This document shows positions 21,376 through 32,645 of a stretch of DNA of 64,000 nt, in pieces. The stretch comes from Lineus longissimus. Taxonomy: Eukaryota > Nemertea > Pilidiophora > Heteronemertea > Lineidae. Location: contig NC_088308.1 in the NCBI RefSeq assembly GCF_910592395.1, positions 10,863,001-10,927,000 of the forward strand. The letters are read 5' to 3'. Both the position numbers and the translations under genes were made by a program. Position 1 is the first letter of the stretch. Each line of letters begins with the position of its first letter. The notes below the pieces were generated by a model. It was not told the DNA's origin, ran no database searches, and worked only from the letters and a program-made list of their open reading frames with translations.

Positions 21376-22083
21376 GGACTCCCAAAAGGGCTTCGAATGC
21401 ATAACTTCCCACAGAACTGGGTCACCACCGATTCATCGTGTACTCTGCATATCACCAACAGCACACATCATGAGACGAGTGTCGATATTCCACCAGCCAT
21501 TTTATTTCGTCAGCCACCAGTCTTTCTTTTTTTTTAATTATGCGGTGGCCTATCAGGCACATGGCATATTCGAAGAATGTTAAAGTTTTTGATAAGCATA
21601 GGTAATAAACTTGGTATTAAACGAATAAAGGTTTTAAAGTACCCCGAAACACTGTATCGCTTATTCACGTCCCAATGCTGCCTCTTCCCAATATGTGAAG
21701 TTGGGGAGGGGGGGCATTTGCCTGCACTTTTAACTTTCTAAGAATAAACAAAGTGGGGTCCCCCGGCTATTCCATAGGATAACAGCAACACTATCAGGAA
21801 CAATCAATTTCGAGTCTGGGATTAGATCACCCAACATAATGGGTAGACCCAATATACCATTCATGTCAGCCCAAAATACGCAGTTGAAGAAATAGAAAGT
21901 GTTATTATACCATCACGATTTATAAAAGGAATCAATAAATTGTGTTGGTACAATTAAATATGAATGTACAATACACATATACATGTGTTCCTTACACTTA
22001 GCAAACTTATCAACTCCTAAATTCCTTTCGGTTTTACCTCGCATTATAAGTATATGCGCCAATCACTATTAAACATGATTAAG
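21376..22083. other. No supported feature
   Basis: Nothing recognised on either strand. Confidence 0.3.
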
Positions 22084-22234
22084 TTACAAAAAATGATTTG
22101 ATTTTACCTTCAGGAAAAATACCTATAGGATTTGGCACTTTTGTGCCGGATTTATAAGTTACAAAAAATGATTTGATTTTACCTTCAGGAAAAATACCTA
22201 TAGGATTTGGCACTTTTGTGCCGGATTTATAAGT
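22084..22234. repeat. Perfect two-copy 75-bp tandem repeat
   Basis: TTACAAAAAATGATTTGATT through GGCACTTTTGTGCCGGATTT is repeated without visible change. The unit contains the inverted pair GGCAC-TTTT-GTGCC. Confidence 0.9.
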
Positions 22235-22243
22235 TTTAAAAAA

Positions 22244-22280
22244 ATGACCGGTGACTGGTGACTGGTGACTGGTGACTGGC
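22244..22280. repeat. Microsatellite (GGTGACT)n
   Basis: The 7-mer GGTGACT occurs five times in a row, just right of the 75-bp repeat. Confidence 0.85.
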
Positions 22281-22454
22281 GAAATAAAATGCCTGGCGGA
22301 TTATCCACACTCTCATGAGACTGGGATGGTACTGTGATCTACCGTTACAATCTACTTGAATCACGACAGCTGCCTGCGGGCATGAACATAGTGCACAGAA
22401 TAACATACAACAAAAACAAAATTACACACACGAAGACCTTTGGTCATTGATCAA

Positions 22455-22640
22455 TTTTATGTTTTGAATTTCGAGGCCGAGTTCAAGTTTTGAATCTCGA
22501 AGTCGAGTTTTTGAATTTTTAAGTCAAGCTTTGAATTTCGATGTACAGTTTTGAATTTCAAATTTCGAATCCCGAAATGAGCCTTCCACGCTTTCGTACA
22601 CATATGGCCGCTTCTCAGTCAACAGTGAAGAAAATATCAT
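22455..22640 (-). repeat. Right copy of the inverted TTCAAAAYTCGA-rich repeat
   Basis: In reverse complement this matches 18390-18500, including the TACGAAAGC and GGCTCATTTCG landmarks, with more TTCAAAA-type units. The pair brackets 4 kb of pogo remnant and duplications. Confidence 0.75.
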
Positions 22641-23027
22641 TGAAATTTTGGTTAAAGAATGCTAGGACTGCTATATCAGATATACCTAAGTTGCCGTGCT
22701 GTCATAATCGATCCTAATTTTTCAAAGTGTATAAATATTTTCGATACGCTCTGAATAACATCTGATACATGAAACCCGATGTTATTCAATCTGACGAAAT
22801 TTCTTTTCAGGTCAATAAAGACTTGCATGACCGGTATTGACATGTTTACGCTATTAGAGTAGGCTAAACGCTCTACCAGCTCTTGTTCTCCAAGTGATTC
22901 GCTGAATGAATAACAAAATATAGGTCTACCCGGAAAGGATATTTCCAGGAAAAGGATGCGAAAGGAAATACTATGAATAATGCTTACAATAAAAGCAAGA
23001 ACTTGCCTTCTTGCCGACATTATCATA
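22641..23027. other. Unassigned
   Basis: A minus-strand frame of 170 codons (23188-22676) crosses from the palindrome arm into this stretch. It shows no motif and is probably chance. Confidence 0.2.
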
Positions 23028-23072
23028 TACTCATCAAAGAAAGTTAAGGACCACTTTTTATATCTAACATAT
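23028..23072. mobile_element. Stub of a Tc1 terminal repeat
   Basis: TACTCATCAAAGAAAGTTAA and the next 25 bases match the outer end of the Tc1 element at 23807. The match stops abruptly after TAACATAT, and the left palindrome arm begins. Confidence 0.85.
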
Positions 23073-23804
23073 AGACAAGTTGACAAGTAGACAAGCGGCG
23101 AACTGGCAAGACGGCAAGACACCAATGTAGGACGTGAACTCTTGATTTTTCCCTCGACCTGTTGCCCGAACTTATTCATTGTAATCATAGTGGTTTGAAC
23201 AATTTTATGAGCAACTGTTGTAGAGTACGGGTAAATTGTACTTGCAAATACATGTAGTTATTAATTTACATATTTTTTTCGTTTCGCCTTGGTCATTAAT
23301 TGAAGTGAACAGTGATAAACAAAGCCAGTAAAGTGCAGAATCAGCGCGGAAGTGTCTGCGGAAGCTAATTGACACACGCGACCTACGAGACATTGCCCCC
23401 TTCTCATTGTAGGACAGACAGAACCTGCGACTCGTAGAACCTTTCCGATGGAAACCATTCCCTGTTTCAATCAATCAATAACCCAGGAGATGGCCGAGAA
23501 TCTTATCAGGCCTTCGAACTTGCCGAGCAGCCTGCCCTGTTGGATGGTGCTATTTAAGGCATGGGACGGCCAAAATGCACATTCATTGGTAATTTTGTTA
23601 AGAATAAAATGTGTCCATCTGGTAACATGGACAACTTGACATCATATGCACTAAATTTACAGGTAAATAAACCTGTGGGTTATTCTGTGGTGCACGCAAA
23701 AAGGACAGCAAAAAGGACGCAAAAAGGACTTTCCCAGGACAGGGTAGCTCGGCAAACTGGAAGGCCTACTTGATTCTAGGCAACCTGGGGAATTGTTTCT
23801 CTAG
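23073..23804 (+). repeat. Left arm of a large palindrome
   Basis: About 730 bp are repeated in reverse complement at 25392-26120 with very few differences. An 89-residue frame reads identically from both arms. The outer boundary lies in a short array of TAGACAAG 8-mers with different copy number on the two sides. The arm content itself is not recognised. Confidence 0.85.
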
Positions 23805-23806
23805 TA

Positions 23807-25389
23807 TACTCATCAAAGAAAGTTAAGGACCACTTTTTATATTTAACATATTTTTTTTACAGCACATATCAAGTACCAGAAAATGCCTAAATATGAATGT
23901 CCTGTATGACCTCCAAGACACAGTAATCAATTTCACATGTTGTTTGTTCCAGTTGTTGCATAACTTCTTTCTAAACTTGTCACATCCTGAAAATGGGTGT
24001 TTTTGGTGTGTCAGCTGACCACATAAAGTGGTACCAAAGTCCATGCAAGTGCTTTTCCTTGCATTTCCCACCAAGCTCAGGCAGCATTCTGACAAAAGAG
24101 ATGCCTAGATGCCACTTGAGTGAAGTAGAGGTTGCACGAGCCATAGGGACTGGAAGCTGGTTTCAGTCAGCGACGAGTAGTTGAGATGATGGGTGTGTCT
24201 CACAGTGTCACCAGTCGTGCTAACCAACGACACCGGGAGACAGGGCGATACTCAGAGAGTATACTCAGAGAGTACTGGCCGCCCATCAGCAACAACTGCG
24301 AGGGATGACCGCTACTTAGTGACTCTTTGTCGTCGCAACCGCTTCAGTAGTGCTCGCAGACTCAATAACCAATTCACTGCTGCAACTGGGGTGACTGTTT
24401 CAAATCAAACTATCCGTAACCAACTTCACAGAGCCGACATCCATGCCAGGAGGCCACTGCAATGCATCCCATTAACCCCTGCTCACAGAAGAATCCGTCT
24501 CAATTGGGCTCGTGGTCATGTGGGATGGACCCACCAGCAATGGCGCCGTGTTCTGTTCTCAGATGAGAGCAGATTCAGCCTGGACCACAATGATGGACGT
24601 GTTAGAGTCTGGAGACAACAGGGAGAGAGATTTGCAGATGCCTGCATCGCTGAACATGACCGCTATGGTGGAGGCAGCATCATGGTGTGGGGCGGAATCA
24701 GCTACGGTCAACGCACTCGCCTCTATGTGGTCCCAGGGGGAGCAATTACAGGTGTGAGGTACAGAGATAAAATCGTGGAACCTTTTGTGGTTCCGTTTGC
24801 AGAAAACGCTGGGGAAAATTTCATTTTCATGGACGACAACGCCCGTCCCCTCACAGCGAGGGTGGTGACACAGTACCTGGCGGATCATGGAATTGAGCGT
24901 ATGGACTGGCCAGCGAAATCCCCGGACTTGAATCCGATAGAACATGTCTGGGACATAATGGGAAGGAGTATTGGAGCGCTTGAGGTGCAGCCAAATGGGT
25001 TGCAGTAGCTTGGTGTGGCCTTGGAGGCTGCCTGGGATGCAATTGATGTCAGGGATGTTAATCGTCTGATAAACTCAATGAGACAGCGGTGTCAGGCTGT
25101 TATTGCAGCAGGGGGAGGCCATACTCGCTACTGACCATGCTGACATTGATGACAAGACATTTAGGCTAAAAATGTGAAAAAGTTGACACACCAAAACACC
25201 CATTTTCAGGTTGTGACAAGTTTAGAAAGAAGTTATGCAACAACTGGAACAAACAGCATGTGAAATTGATGACTGTGTCTTGGAGGTCATACAGGACATT
25301 CATATTTAGGCATTTTCTAGTCCTTAATATGTGCTGTAAAAAAAATATGTTAAATATAAAAAGTGGTCCTTAACTTTCTTTGATGAGTA
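23807..25389 (+). mobile_element. Tc1-like transposon with about 220-bp TIRs
   Basis: TACTCATCAAAGAAAGTTAA at the left and its reverse complement at the right are flanked by TA on both sides (23805-23806, 25390-25391). The inverted ends remain alike for about 220 bp up to the CACCAAAACACCCA region. The single coding region is a Tc1-type DD34E transposase with minor damage. The insertion point is the exact axis of a palindrome (CTCTAG-TA-CTAGAG). Confidence 0.92.
24101..25134 (+). pseudogene. Tc1-like DD34E transposase, lightly broken
   Basis: Translation would begin at ATG 24101 (MPRCHLSEVEVARAIG), the usual start of the paired-type helix-turn-helix. A frame change near 24160 and a tandem copy of TACTCAGAGAG at about 24250 disturb the HTH/linker. 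From 24193 to 25008 the frame is open and contains the catalytic triad: VLFSDESRFSL (Asp), FMDDNARPLTA (Asp) and SPDLNPIEHVW (Glu), with 34 residues between the last two. The usual His of the DNARPH motif is Leu here. TAG at 25006 interrupts a C-terminus that otherwise stays open to 25134. The copy is recently dead, with about five lesions. Confidence 0.9.
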
Positions 25390-25391
25390 TA

Positions 25392-26120
25392 CTAGAGAAA
25401 CAATTCCCCAGGTTGCCTAGAATCAAGTAGGCATTCCAGTTTGCCGAGCTACCCTGTCCTGGGAAAGTCCTTTTTGCGTCCTTTTTGCTGTCCTTTTTGC
25501 GTGCACCACAGAATAACCCACAGGTTTATTTACCTGTAAATTTAGTGCATATGATGTCAAGTTGTCCATGTTACCAGATGGACACATTTTATTCTTAACA
25601 AAATTACCAATGAATGTGCATTTTGGCCGTCCCATGCCTTAAATAGCACCATCCAACAGGGCAGGCTGCTCGGCAAGTTCGAAGGCCTGATAAGATTCTC
25701 GGCCATCTCCTGGGTTATTGATTGATTGAAACAGGGAATGGTTTCCATCGGAAAGGTTCTACGAGTCGCAGGTTCTGTCTGTCCTACAATGAGAAGGGGG
25801 CAATGTCTCGTAGGTCGCGTGTGTCAATTAGCTTCCGCAGACACTTCCGCGCTGATTCTGCACTTTACTGGCTTTGTTTATCACTGTTCACTTCAATTAA
25901 TGACCAAGGCGAAACGAAAAAAATATGTAAATTAATAACTACATGTATTTGCAAGTACAATTTACCCGTACTCTACAACAGTTGCTCATAAAATTGTTCA
26001 AACCACTATGATTAAAATGAATAAGTTCGGGCAACAGGTCGAGGGAAAAATCAAGAGTTCACGTCCTACATTGGTGTCTTGCCGTCTTGCCAGTTCGCCG
26101 CTTGTCTACTTGTCTATGCC
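25392..26120 (-). repeat. Right arm of the large palindrome
   Basis: This is the reverse complement of 23073-23804, starting CTAGAGAAACAATTCCCC directly after the Tc1 element and ending in the TAGACAAG array near 26118. Beyond it the sequence is unrelated to the left flank. Confidence 0.85.
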
Positions 26121-26423
26121 AATTAGCCTGACATTCTGTCCAATTCCGAATGCGCCTATTGACAATGCGTCTTTTGCGTTTTTACTTTTTGAACCTAACG
26201 TGATTTTGCAAGAAAAACTGTGTCTAGGCCAAAAATATCAATCAAGTTAGAAAACACACAAACATGCACTTCTTATAGCTACATCGATTTACTGCAGAAT
26301 TTGCTTCAATATAATAGGTTTCCGAAAAGTGGATCGTGTACAAAACGTTATTTTTCGGCAGGCCAGAATATCATAATATTTTTTGAGACACTCACTCGGT
26401 AGATGATATAAGTATGTCGTAAA
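26121..26423. other. No supported feature
   Basis: Nothing recognised between the palindrome arm and the poly(C) tract. Confidence 0.3.
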
Positions 26424-26575
26424 CCCCCCCCCCCCCCCCGAAATAAAATGTCGAGCGCTTGCGATAAAATCTCGCCTAGCGCTCGTAATAAAAGATCAAT
26501 CGCCGAGTGCTCGAAATAAAAGATAAATGGCTCGAAATAAAAAGCCTAGCCCTCGCTATAAAAAGGGCATGAGAT
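26424..26575. repeat. Poly(C) tract and GCTCG-n-AATAAAA degenerate array
   Basis: Sixteen C residues (26424-26439) lead into about seven diverged units of the form GCGCTCGAAATAAAA, such as GCGCTCGTAATAAAA and TGCTCGAAATAAAA. Each unit carries an AATAAA hexamer on the plus strand. Confidence 0.7.
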
Positions 26576-28067
26576 AATTTTTTCTTTCCATGCGATGTGC
26601 TTCACCATTTTTGTTTGCAAGGCACCGATCATTAGATACATTATTCATGATATGAGCTCTATGCTCATAATTCGTGATATTATTGCAGAGAGCAGTTGAA
26701 TTAGTATTCTGTCATGAACATATAATGTTGTTTGTCAGTGACACCAAAAGGAACTATAAAAACTAATATTTGAATAAACTTAATATCAGGACGCCGAAAG
26801 GATTGATAAACATGTACAGTTTAGCTCATATTAATATGATAACCTACTTGATACGATATCTCGCAAACTAATTCACCAAATTCAGTCAGTTATTAGAATT
26901 TTTCAAGCAAGTTCAAGTGAAATGACAGGAATTTTATTTCTTAAAGTTTTCAGCATGGAGTCGATTATATATCGAAAAAACTTACAAAAACTTTTTTTAT
27001 TTCGAACTTGTTTTGAGAAAGTTTTCGCGAAGATGATAAAGCACAAATTTCAAAGAAATTTTACGTATAAAAAATATTTCATCAGAATCGAGCAAATAGA
27101 ACAGCACTCGTTAAAACGTAGCAGTTTAAAGACAGTTCACTATACAGCGTACCAATATGTGTGTCCTCTTGTAGGAATGGCAAACCATTATGTTGTCCAC
27201 GGTGTCGCCCAATACATATCACCTCAGCATCACTCGTTTGATTTTGATGAAATAAGTATCAAATATAAGAATTTTGTGTTCTGTCGATTTGATCAAGCCT
27301 TGGAATTTGTTTTCTAATTCGACTCAAAATGAAACGTTTTTATAATTGCGAAAATCATATGCTATCGCATTCTAGACATAATGTTGATTGGAAAACAAAA
27401 AATCGAATAATAATATGCTATAACTGCATTGAAATAGGTGTATTAGTTCGGGAAATATAGCACAAAGTAGGTGTTGATATCCGTATGAGTTAGACTGTAC
27501 CAGTACGAGAAAATGACTCGCTGAATGAATGACAAAAAGTAAAGAGTGGTATTATCAAAAGGGATGAATAGCCTGACACAGTTACGTCTTACTTTGGCGT
27601 TTTCACAACCGAGATTACACTAGCATTGACTCGTGACGCAGGCAGGTTGAAATGGGCTATAGGCCTACATCCGAAAGATTGACTTGCAATGAAAATCAAA
27701 TGCAATATCAAAGAGGCCATATCGAAGAGACAATAAACCAACCAATTGTCCACAGACCCTGCGCTATTGCTTGTTTATAAAAGAATGTCAATTGGTCCGA
27801 TAGAGATGATGAGGCAATGTCAACATGCTTCGTTCCTTAATAGTCAACAATAGAGAGGTTGAGATCAACAAACTTATAGCAAAACTTATACTTATACTGA
27901 TACACATCTGCGTACGTCACAACGTATAGGAAAATGAGTTGAGAAAACATCAACTTAAGTGACGACGTATACGTTTAGATATTGTAACATGAATGCGAAT
28001 TGGAGGTGCCAAGTGCTCCGTGGCCAATCGGAGCTCGCTTTACAAACGAGCAATATTATTTGGCAAA
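26576..28067. other. AT-rich stretch, no supported gene
   Basis: A 131-codon plus-strand frame (26922-27317) is open, but its composition is that of AT-rich DNA (Lys/Phe/Ile-rich) with no domain. Nothing else is recognised. Confidence 0.25.
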
Positions 28068-28728
28068 ATGGCTGTTCCACTTGATGTGATGAGTTTGGCT
28101 ATGTCCGAAGAGGAGGATTTTGCTCTAATGTTTTTGGCTAAGGCAGAGAAACCAACGAGAACGGGTGTGACTTTGAGTGAGCTAACGAACGAACAGTATA
28201 AGAGTCTGTTCCGTTTCGAAAGGGACGACTTGGAACGGCTGGCCACCAGTCTGAGAATGCCAGCGACCGTCAAGTGCCGCAACGGCACTGTAGCCGATGG
28301 TGTGGAAGGACTACAACTGCTTCTGCGGAGGCTGTCCTATCCGAATCGTCTAGTTGATATAGCGATCAACCATTGTAGGACTACAAGTGAAGTTTCGTAC
28401 ATTGTGAATGAAACATCGGGCATCCTGTACGATGAGCACAGCCACCTGTTACGTGACCTCGACCAACCCTGGTTGTCGGAGGACGTTAATTCGATGATGC
28501 TGTCCTAGCGAGGGATGCACCGCTTCAACAGTGTTGACCAATAGCGCGACCCACTAGGAATCAAAGGATCGTGTACAGTGGCCACAAACGACAACATTGC
28601 ATCAAGTTCCAGTCGGTGAGCACCCCAAACGGAATGATTGCCAATCTCTATTGCCCTGTCGAGGGACGCCGCCATGATGCAGCAATGTTGCGTATGAGTG
28701 GCCTCCTAGAACAGCTGCAAAACTTGTG
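28068..28728 (+). pseudogene. PIF/Harbinger (HARBI1-like) transposase, deleted
   Basis: From ATG 28068 the frame gives the usual N-terminal region. It includes NEQYKSLFRFERDDLERLAT, then VEGLQLLLRRLSYPNRLVDI, the hallmark of Harbinger transposases just before the DDE_4 nuclease. It breaks at the TAG at about 28506. From about 28555 another frame resumes inside the nuclease (IVYSGHKRQHCIKFQSV, then PVEGRRHDAAMLRMSGLL) and stops at 28728. The block that carries the first catalytic Asp is missing between these parts, and the third acidic residue is lost beyond the stop, so the copy cannot be active. TIRs were not identified. Confidence 0.85.
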
Positions 28729-29142
28729 AAGGACAAACTTATGTAACAAAATGCTTTATTTAGCCAACGAAAACAGATAGAAAACGTTACCGCTACAAAA
28801 CGATTTCGCTTTAAAACTAAAAATATGTCCGGATTTGTAAGAACAAGTAAAAAACAATCTTACGTAAAATACGTTTGCAAGAGAAGGTGTTTTTGTGAGG
28901 AACAAAAATAACAGAATAAATAAATAATTTCTTATACGATTGTTTGTTTTGTCCGTCAATCACCGGATATGGCTATTTGCTACTTAAACGGGAAATAAAA
29001 CCACAGATTTTAACACACGAAAAGGAAAGGTCTCATTTGGGCCAGGTTTTGAAATAAAAATGATGGTCATCCTCGAACATCAAGCCGAGCTTGGGTTGGA
29101 TTGTTCTCCATCAAAAATACTTCACCACATGGTGTATTCAGT
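28729..29142. other. Spacer between the two Harbinger-type remnants
   Basis: AT-rich; nothing recognised. Confidence 0.3.
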
Positions 29143-29260
29143 TTATTTGTCCAGTACAAACTTCTTCATCATTTTGAACCAAAGTTGCTTCTCCTGGTCC
29201 TCCCTTTCCATACGTTTCTGTCATTCTTCCCGATCCAATTTGAACCTTTCCAACAGGCCC
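29143..29260 (-). pseudogene. Coiled-coil tail resembling the Harbinger Myb/SANT partner protein
   Basis: On the minus strand a frame ending in TAA at 29143 reads LERFKLDREE, a TGA, then QKRMEREDQEKQLWFKMMKK. The Arg/Glu/Gln-rich helix just before the C-terminus is typical of the Myb/SANT-like DNA-binding protein encoded opposite the Harbinger transposase. Its convergent position 0.4 kb downstream of the transposase remnant fits that layout. The DNA-binding domain itself is not visible, so the call is tentative. Confidence 0.35.
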
Positions 29261-29697
29261 CTTTTTATACGGAGGAGAAGAGGGAGAATTCATATAGGCC
29301 TTCACATGTCATGACGGCTGCCCAATGGCTCGAACCAATTGCAATATTACTGCTATAGCTTTAAAATGCGTGCTCCTCCGAGCAAGGTCTCAAGCAAGGC
29401 ACTTAGTCGACAGTCAGGCTACAGGTTCAGCACTGTGAGCAGCTCCTTGATAGGACATGCCATTACATCAAGTATTGAAAGCTGTAGTAAAGCACTTTTA
29501 GACAGACCATAAATGGTCACCTTCATTTAAAAAACCCTTCATAATCAAGGGACAGCACCCATAAACAATGCCCCTGTCGTGTCCCTCAGAATATCCCCTC
29601 AACCAGAACGTTTTCATCCCATCAGGCCCCGGGGATACCTGCTGTACTAAGAATAGGTTCTCAATCCCTCCCAAAATAGATTAGTCTATAGACTATA
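29261..29697. other. No supported feature
   Basis: Nothing recognised before the start of the mariner-type element C. Confidence 0.3.
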
Positions 29698-29991
29698 CAG
29701 GGTGTCTCATAAAAAAGGTAATCCTAGCAAAATGGGTTAGTATTTTTAAACCATACTTTCTACAACTTCTCTCATTGCAGCACAGTAAAGCAGAAGCTAT
29801 GAGCGTTGTGTTGATTCTATTGCGGCGTTAAACCTGTTATGCATGACTGAGCACCATGGTCTGGAAAAAGACATGCAGAAATCACCATGTTCCAAGTAAG
29901 GAAATTCAAGCTTGACATTAGCCACACATGGCTTAGAATGAAAGCATGTTTAATGATCAACAACACACCACTTTCTTTCAGATACATTTTG
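29698..29991. mobile_element. Mariner-type element C, left part
   Basis: The left end CAGGGTGTCTCATAAAAAAG after TA matches element B end to end up to TTCTTTCAGATA. Then the DIRS insertion begins at a CATTTTG core (29985-29991). The right part of the same element is at 54795-55470. Confidence 0.85.
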
Positions 29992-30463
29992 TGTCATTCA
30001 AACTTACCTATGGAACACTTTTGCATGTTACTCCATTTGGGCTCAAACACAAGAGTATCCCTTTAATTTTCTAAAGGGAGAACTGAGTTAACAGCTCGGC
30101 CGCCAGGCGGCGCCCTGACCGATCCCGCGAGATCGCGCCGATCTCATGCCGCCATATTCAGTCTTTACTCTTGTGCTTCTACGAAGCACATCGTTTTTTT
30201 CAAAGCTGCCGTGAATTCGATTTAAAACCAAATTCAACCAGCCAAGTCTAGACGATTTTTGGGTTCATTCACCTACGGAGTAGACCGCCAAACTAATCTT
30301 GGCATTAGTATTGTCCAGTCTATTTAATTATAGACCTTTCTTAGCTAGCTTAGTCGACCCGGCTCCATTATTTTGATCTTGGTAGGGTAGATTTACGTAG
30401 GCTATTCTCCTCTCTATTGTAATGAACAAGACTCAGATCCATTGCAATAGTGTTTAATTCAGG

Positions 30464-31640
30464 CATGTTTTCTTTTCCATTAATAATTGCGTCCTTTCTG
30501 GCCTACTTGGGGTTCCCAGTGTTTTTATTGTCATTGGTACCATTTTTTATATGGCGTACCCCTCCGACGGCGTCCTTTGTCTCACCACAAAGGACTGCGT
30601 CTGGTGGCGGGAAACGGGCCGCGAAGACGCTTAAACCCTCTTCCGGTTCCGTTTCCGGGCAGATAACCCGGAGGTCTACCAGACCTTCCACCACCACCCC
30701 TTCCGTCAGCCGAGTTCCGGTTCCGGCCGCGGCTGCGAAGGATGCGGGATCAGACATTATTAATGTCTGTGGTCCCAACGGAGACTTACATCCAGTAAGT
30801 CTCCAAGGGTTTAATATACCCCGGACTTCAGGGAACCTTCCGGTTCCTCTGTCGTCCGCTCCCCCGAGTACAAGCCCTTTGTACCCGCGGGATCACCCTG
30901 CTTCCGGTCCGCCGATTGCAGTTCCGGTTGCTGACGCGGGTTCCCGCGTATCAGTAACCGAAGACCCTACTGGGGGTTTTTCTCAGTCTTTACTGCGAAA
31001 TAACCCCAGTCCTCACGGACACAGTAGAGTAGGGACGGACTTTATAACGCCACCTCCGAAACGCCATGCGTCTTCGGTAACAGCGTTTACGCCCCCCCCC
31101 CCCCCGTACCTCCTCCTAAAAGGGCAACCGGTAGCTCCATACCAGCGAAGGAGTTACGGGCATTTCCGGTTTCGGACTTCGTCCTGCCGGAAATGCAGGC
31201 ACCTCCCTACGTTGGCCAACCTCTTAGGTGGAGCCAACCGGAAGTGCCACCCCCTCCTCGTAGCAGAGGCGTCGTTCCCATGGAACGAGCTACGCAGAGG
31301 GGACATCTGAACTCTGGTTCAGAATATGGGCATCTTCCGCTTCCGGAAGACCCATTCGCCCGTACAAGGGTTCGCCTATGCGCCCACCCTCTCCTCAACC
31401 GCCCGTCGTTGAGAGAAGCCGCACGTCGGGTCCGGAACCCGAGTCGGGACAGCAGCTGTCCCAGCTCATCCAGATGGTAGCGGGTCTTACTGATAGACTC
31501 AGCCATCTGGAGCAAGGTTCCGGTTCCTCTGGTGCGCCTGGTCCCATCGGATACCCACCATCCGACTCCTCTATTTTAGAGGAATTTTCTGAGAACGAGA
31601 GTTCTCAGCCAGGCTACCACTCCCCCAATCAGGAGGAGCT
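30464..31640 (+). pseudogene. DIRS gag-like region, N-terminal half
   Basis: This Ser/Pro/Thr-rich region matches the first 390 residues of the gag-like frame at 52001-54289. The frame shifts at the 14-base C run (31092-31105). It stays open in another frame through SQLIQMVAGLTDRLSHLEQ, a predicted short coiled coil, to the deletion junction at NQEELSPA. No conserved domain is known for DIRS gag N-termini, so the assignment rests on the paralogue and on position. Confidence 0.7.
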
Positions 31641-31649
31641 GTCACCAGC

Positions 31650-32497
31650 CACATTTTCTTGGTTCCCAAGAAAGCAGGGACATGGAGGCTGATCATAGAC
31701 CTTTCCAGGTTAAACACCTTCTTGAATGTTCCTCATTTCAAGATGGAAACCACCAGGTCTATAGCAACGGCGATACAGCCCAACGATTGGGCGGTATCGA
31801 TGGATCTAACGGCATTGATCCCTCAATACCTACTCAAGAACGTCTGGAACTTCTGGGAGTCGGAGACTCGTCTCCAAAGCGGTGTAGATCTTGCTCCACC
31901 GCCCCCCAGAAGTGTCCCTGTTCACAGATGCTTCTCTACTAGGGTGGGGAGCACATCTGAACAACGGAGACAGGTCCATTGACAAGGGAGGAGACCAATC
32001 TTTCAATAAATATATTGGAAATGAAGGCTGTCCTTCTTGCCGTGAGGGCTCTTTCCCTTCACCTGAAGAATCGGAGAGTAACCCTGTTCTCCGACAATTC
32101 TACAGTTGTAGTATATGTCAGGAGACAGGGAGGCACAACATCCGGCATTCTTTGCCAGCTAACTTGGGAGCTTTACCATCTTTGTGCCGACCTTGGAGAA
32201 TCGATATGTGCCAGACACATACCGGGCAAACGCAACATCCTGGCCGACGCCCTGTCCCGTCAGGACAAACTAGTCCAGACAGAGTGGACACTCCATCAGG
32301 AGATTGTAGACGACCTTTGTCGCCTTTGGCAATCTCCGAAGGTAGATATGTTCGCCACCAGGCTGAACAATCGCCTTCCCATCTGTTACTCTCCACTTCC
32401 GGACGAAGAGGCCCTGGAAGTCGACAGCCCTACAGCCTCTTGGGTCGGGCTGAACGCATATGCGTTCCACCCCTCCCTCTCATCCAACCAGTCCTGA
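31650..32497 (+). pseudogene. DIRS RT remnant and RNase H
   Basis: The segment begins in RT block 2 (LIIDLSRLNTFLNVPHFK). It jumps over the YLDD core and continues with RNase H: VSLFTDASLLGWGAHL (first Asp), NILEMKAVLLA (Glu) and VTLFSDNSTVVVYVRR (Asp). It ends with NILADALSR and VDMFATRLNNRLP, both characteristic of DIRS RNase H-YR linkers. Frames change at 31940-31980. The RT is non-functional because the palm is missing. Confidence 0.8.
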
Positions 32498-32645
32498 ACA
32501 AGATCTTGACCAGCCACCCGGTGAGAATAACTCTCATCGCACCTTGCTGGCCAAATCAGGCCTGGTTCCCAGCTTTGCTGGAGCTCCTGATAGACCACCC
32601 CAGGAGTCTTCCGACTTGGAAGCACCTCCTGTGGCACCCCCTGGA

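Noticed and set aside
22676-23188. 170-codon minus-strand frame at the palindrome edge
   Set aside because: It crosses the Tc1 stub and the arm boundary, which are of different origin, and shows no domain.
26922-27317. 131-codon frame as a gene
   Set aside because: Its composition mirrors AT-rich DNA and it has no recognisable domain.
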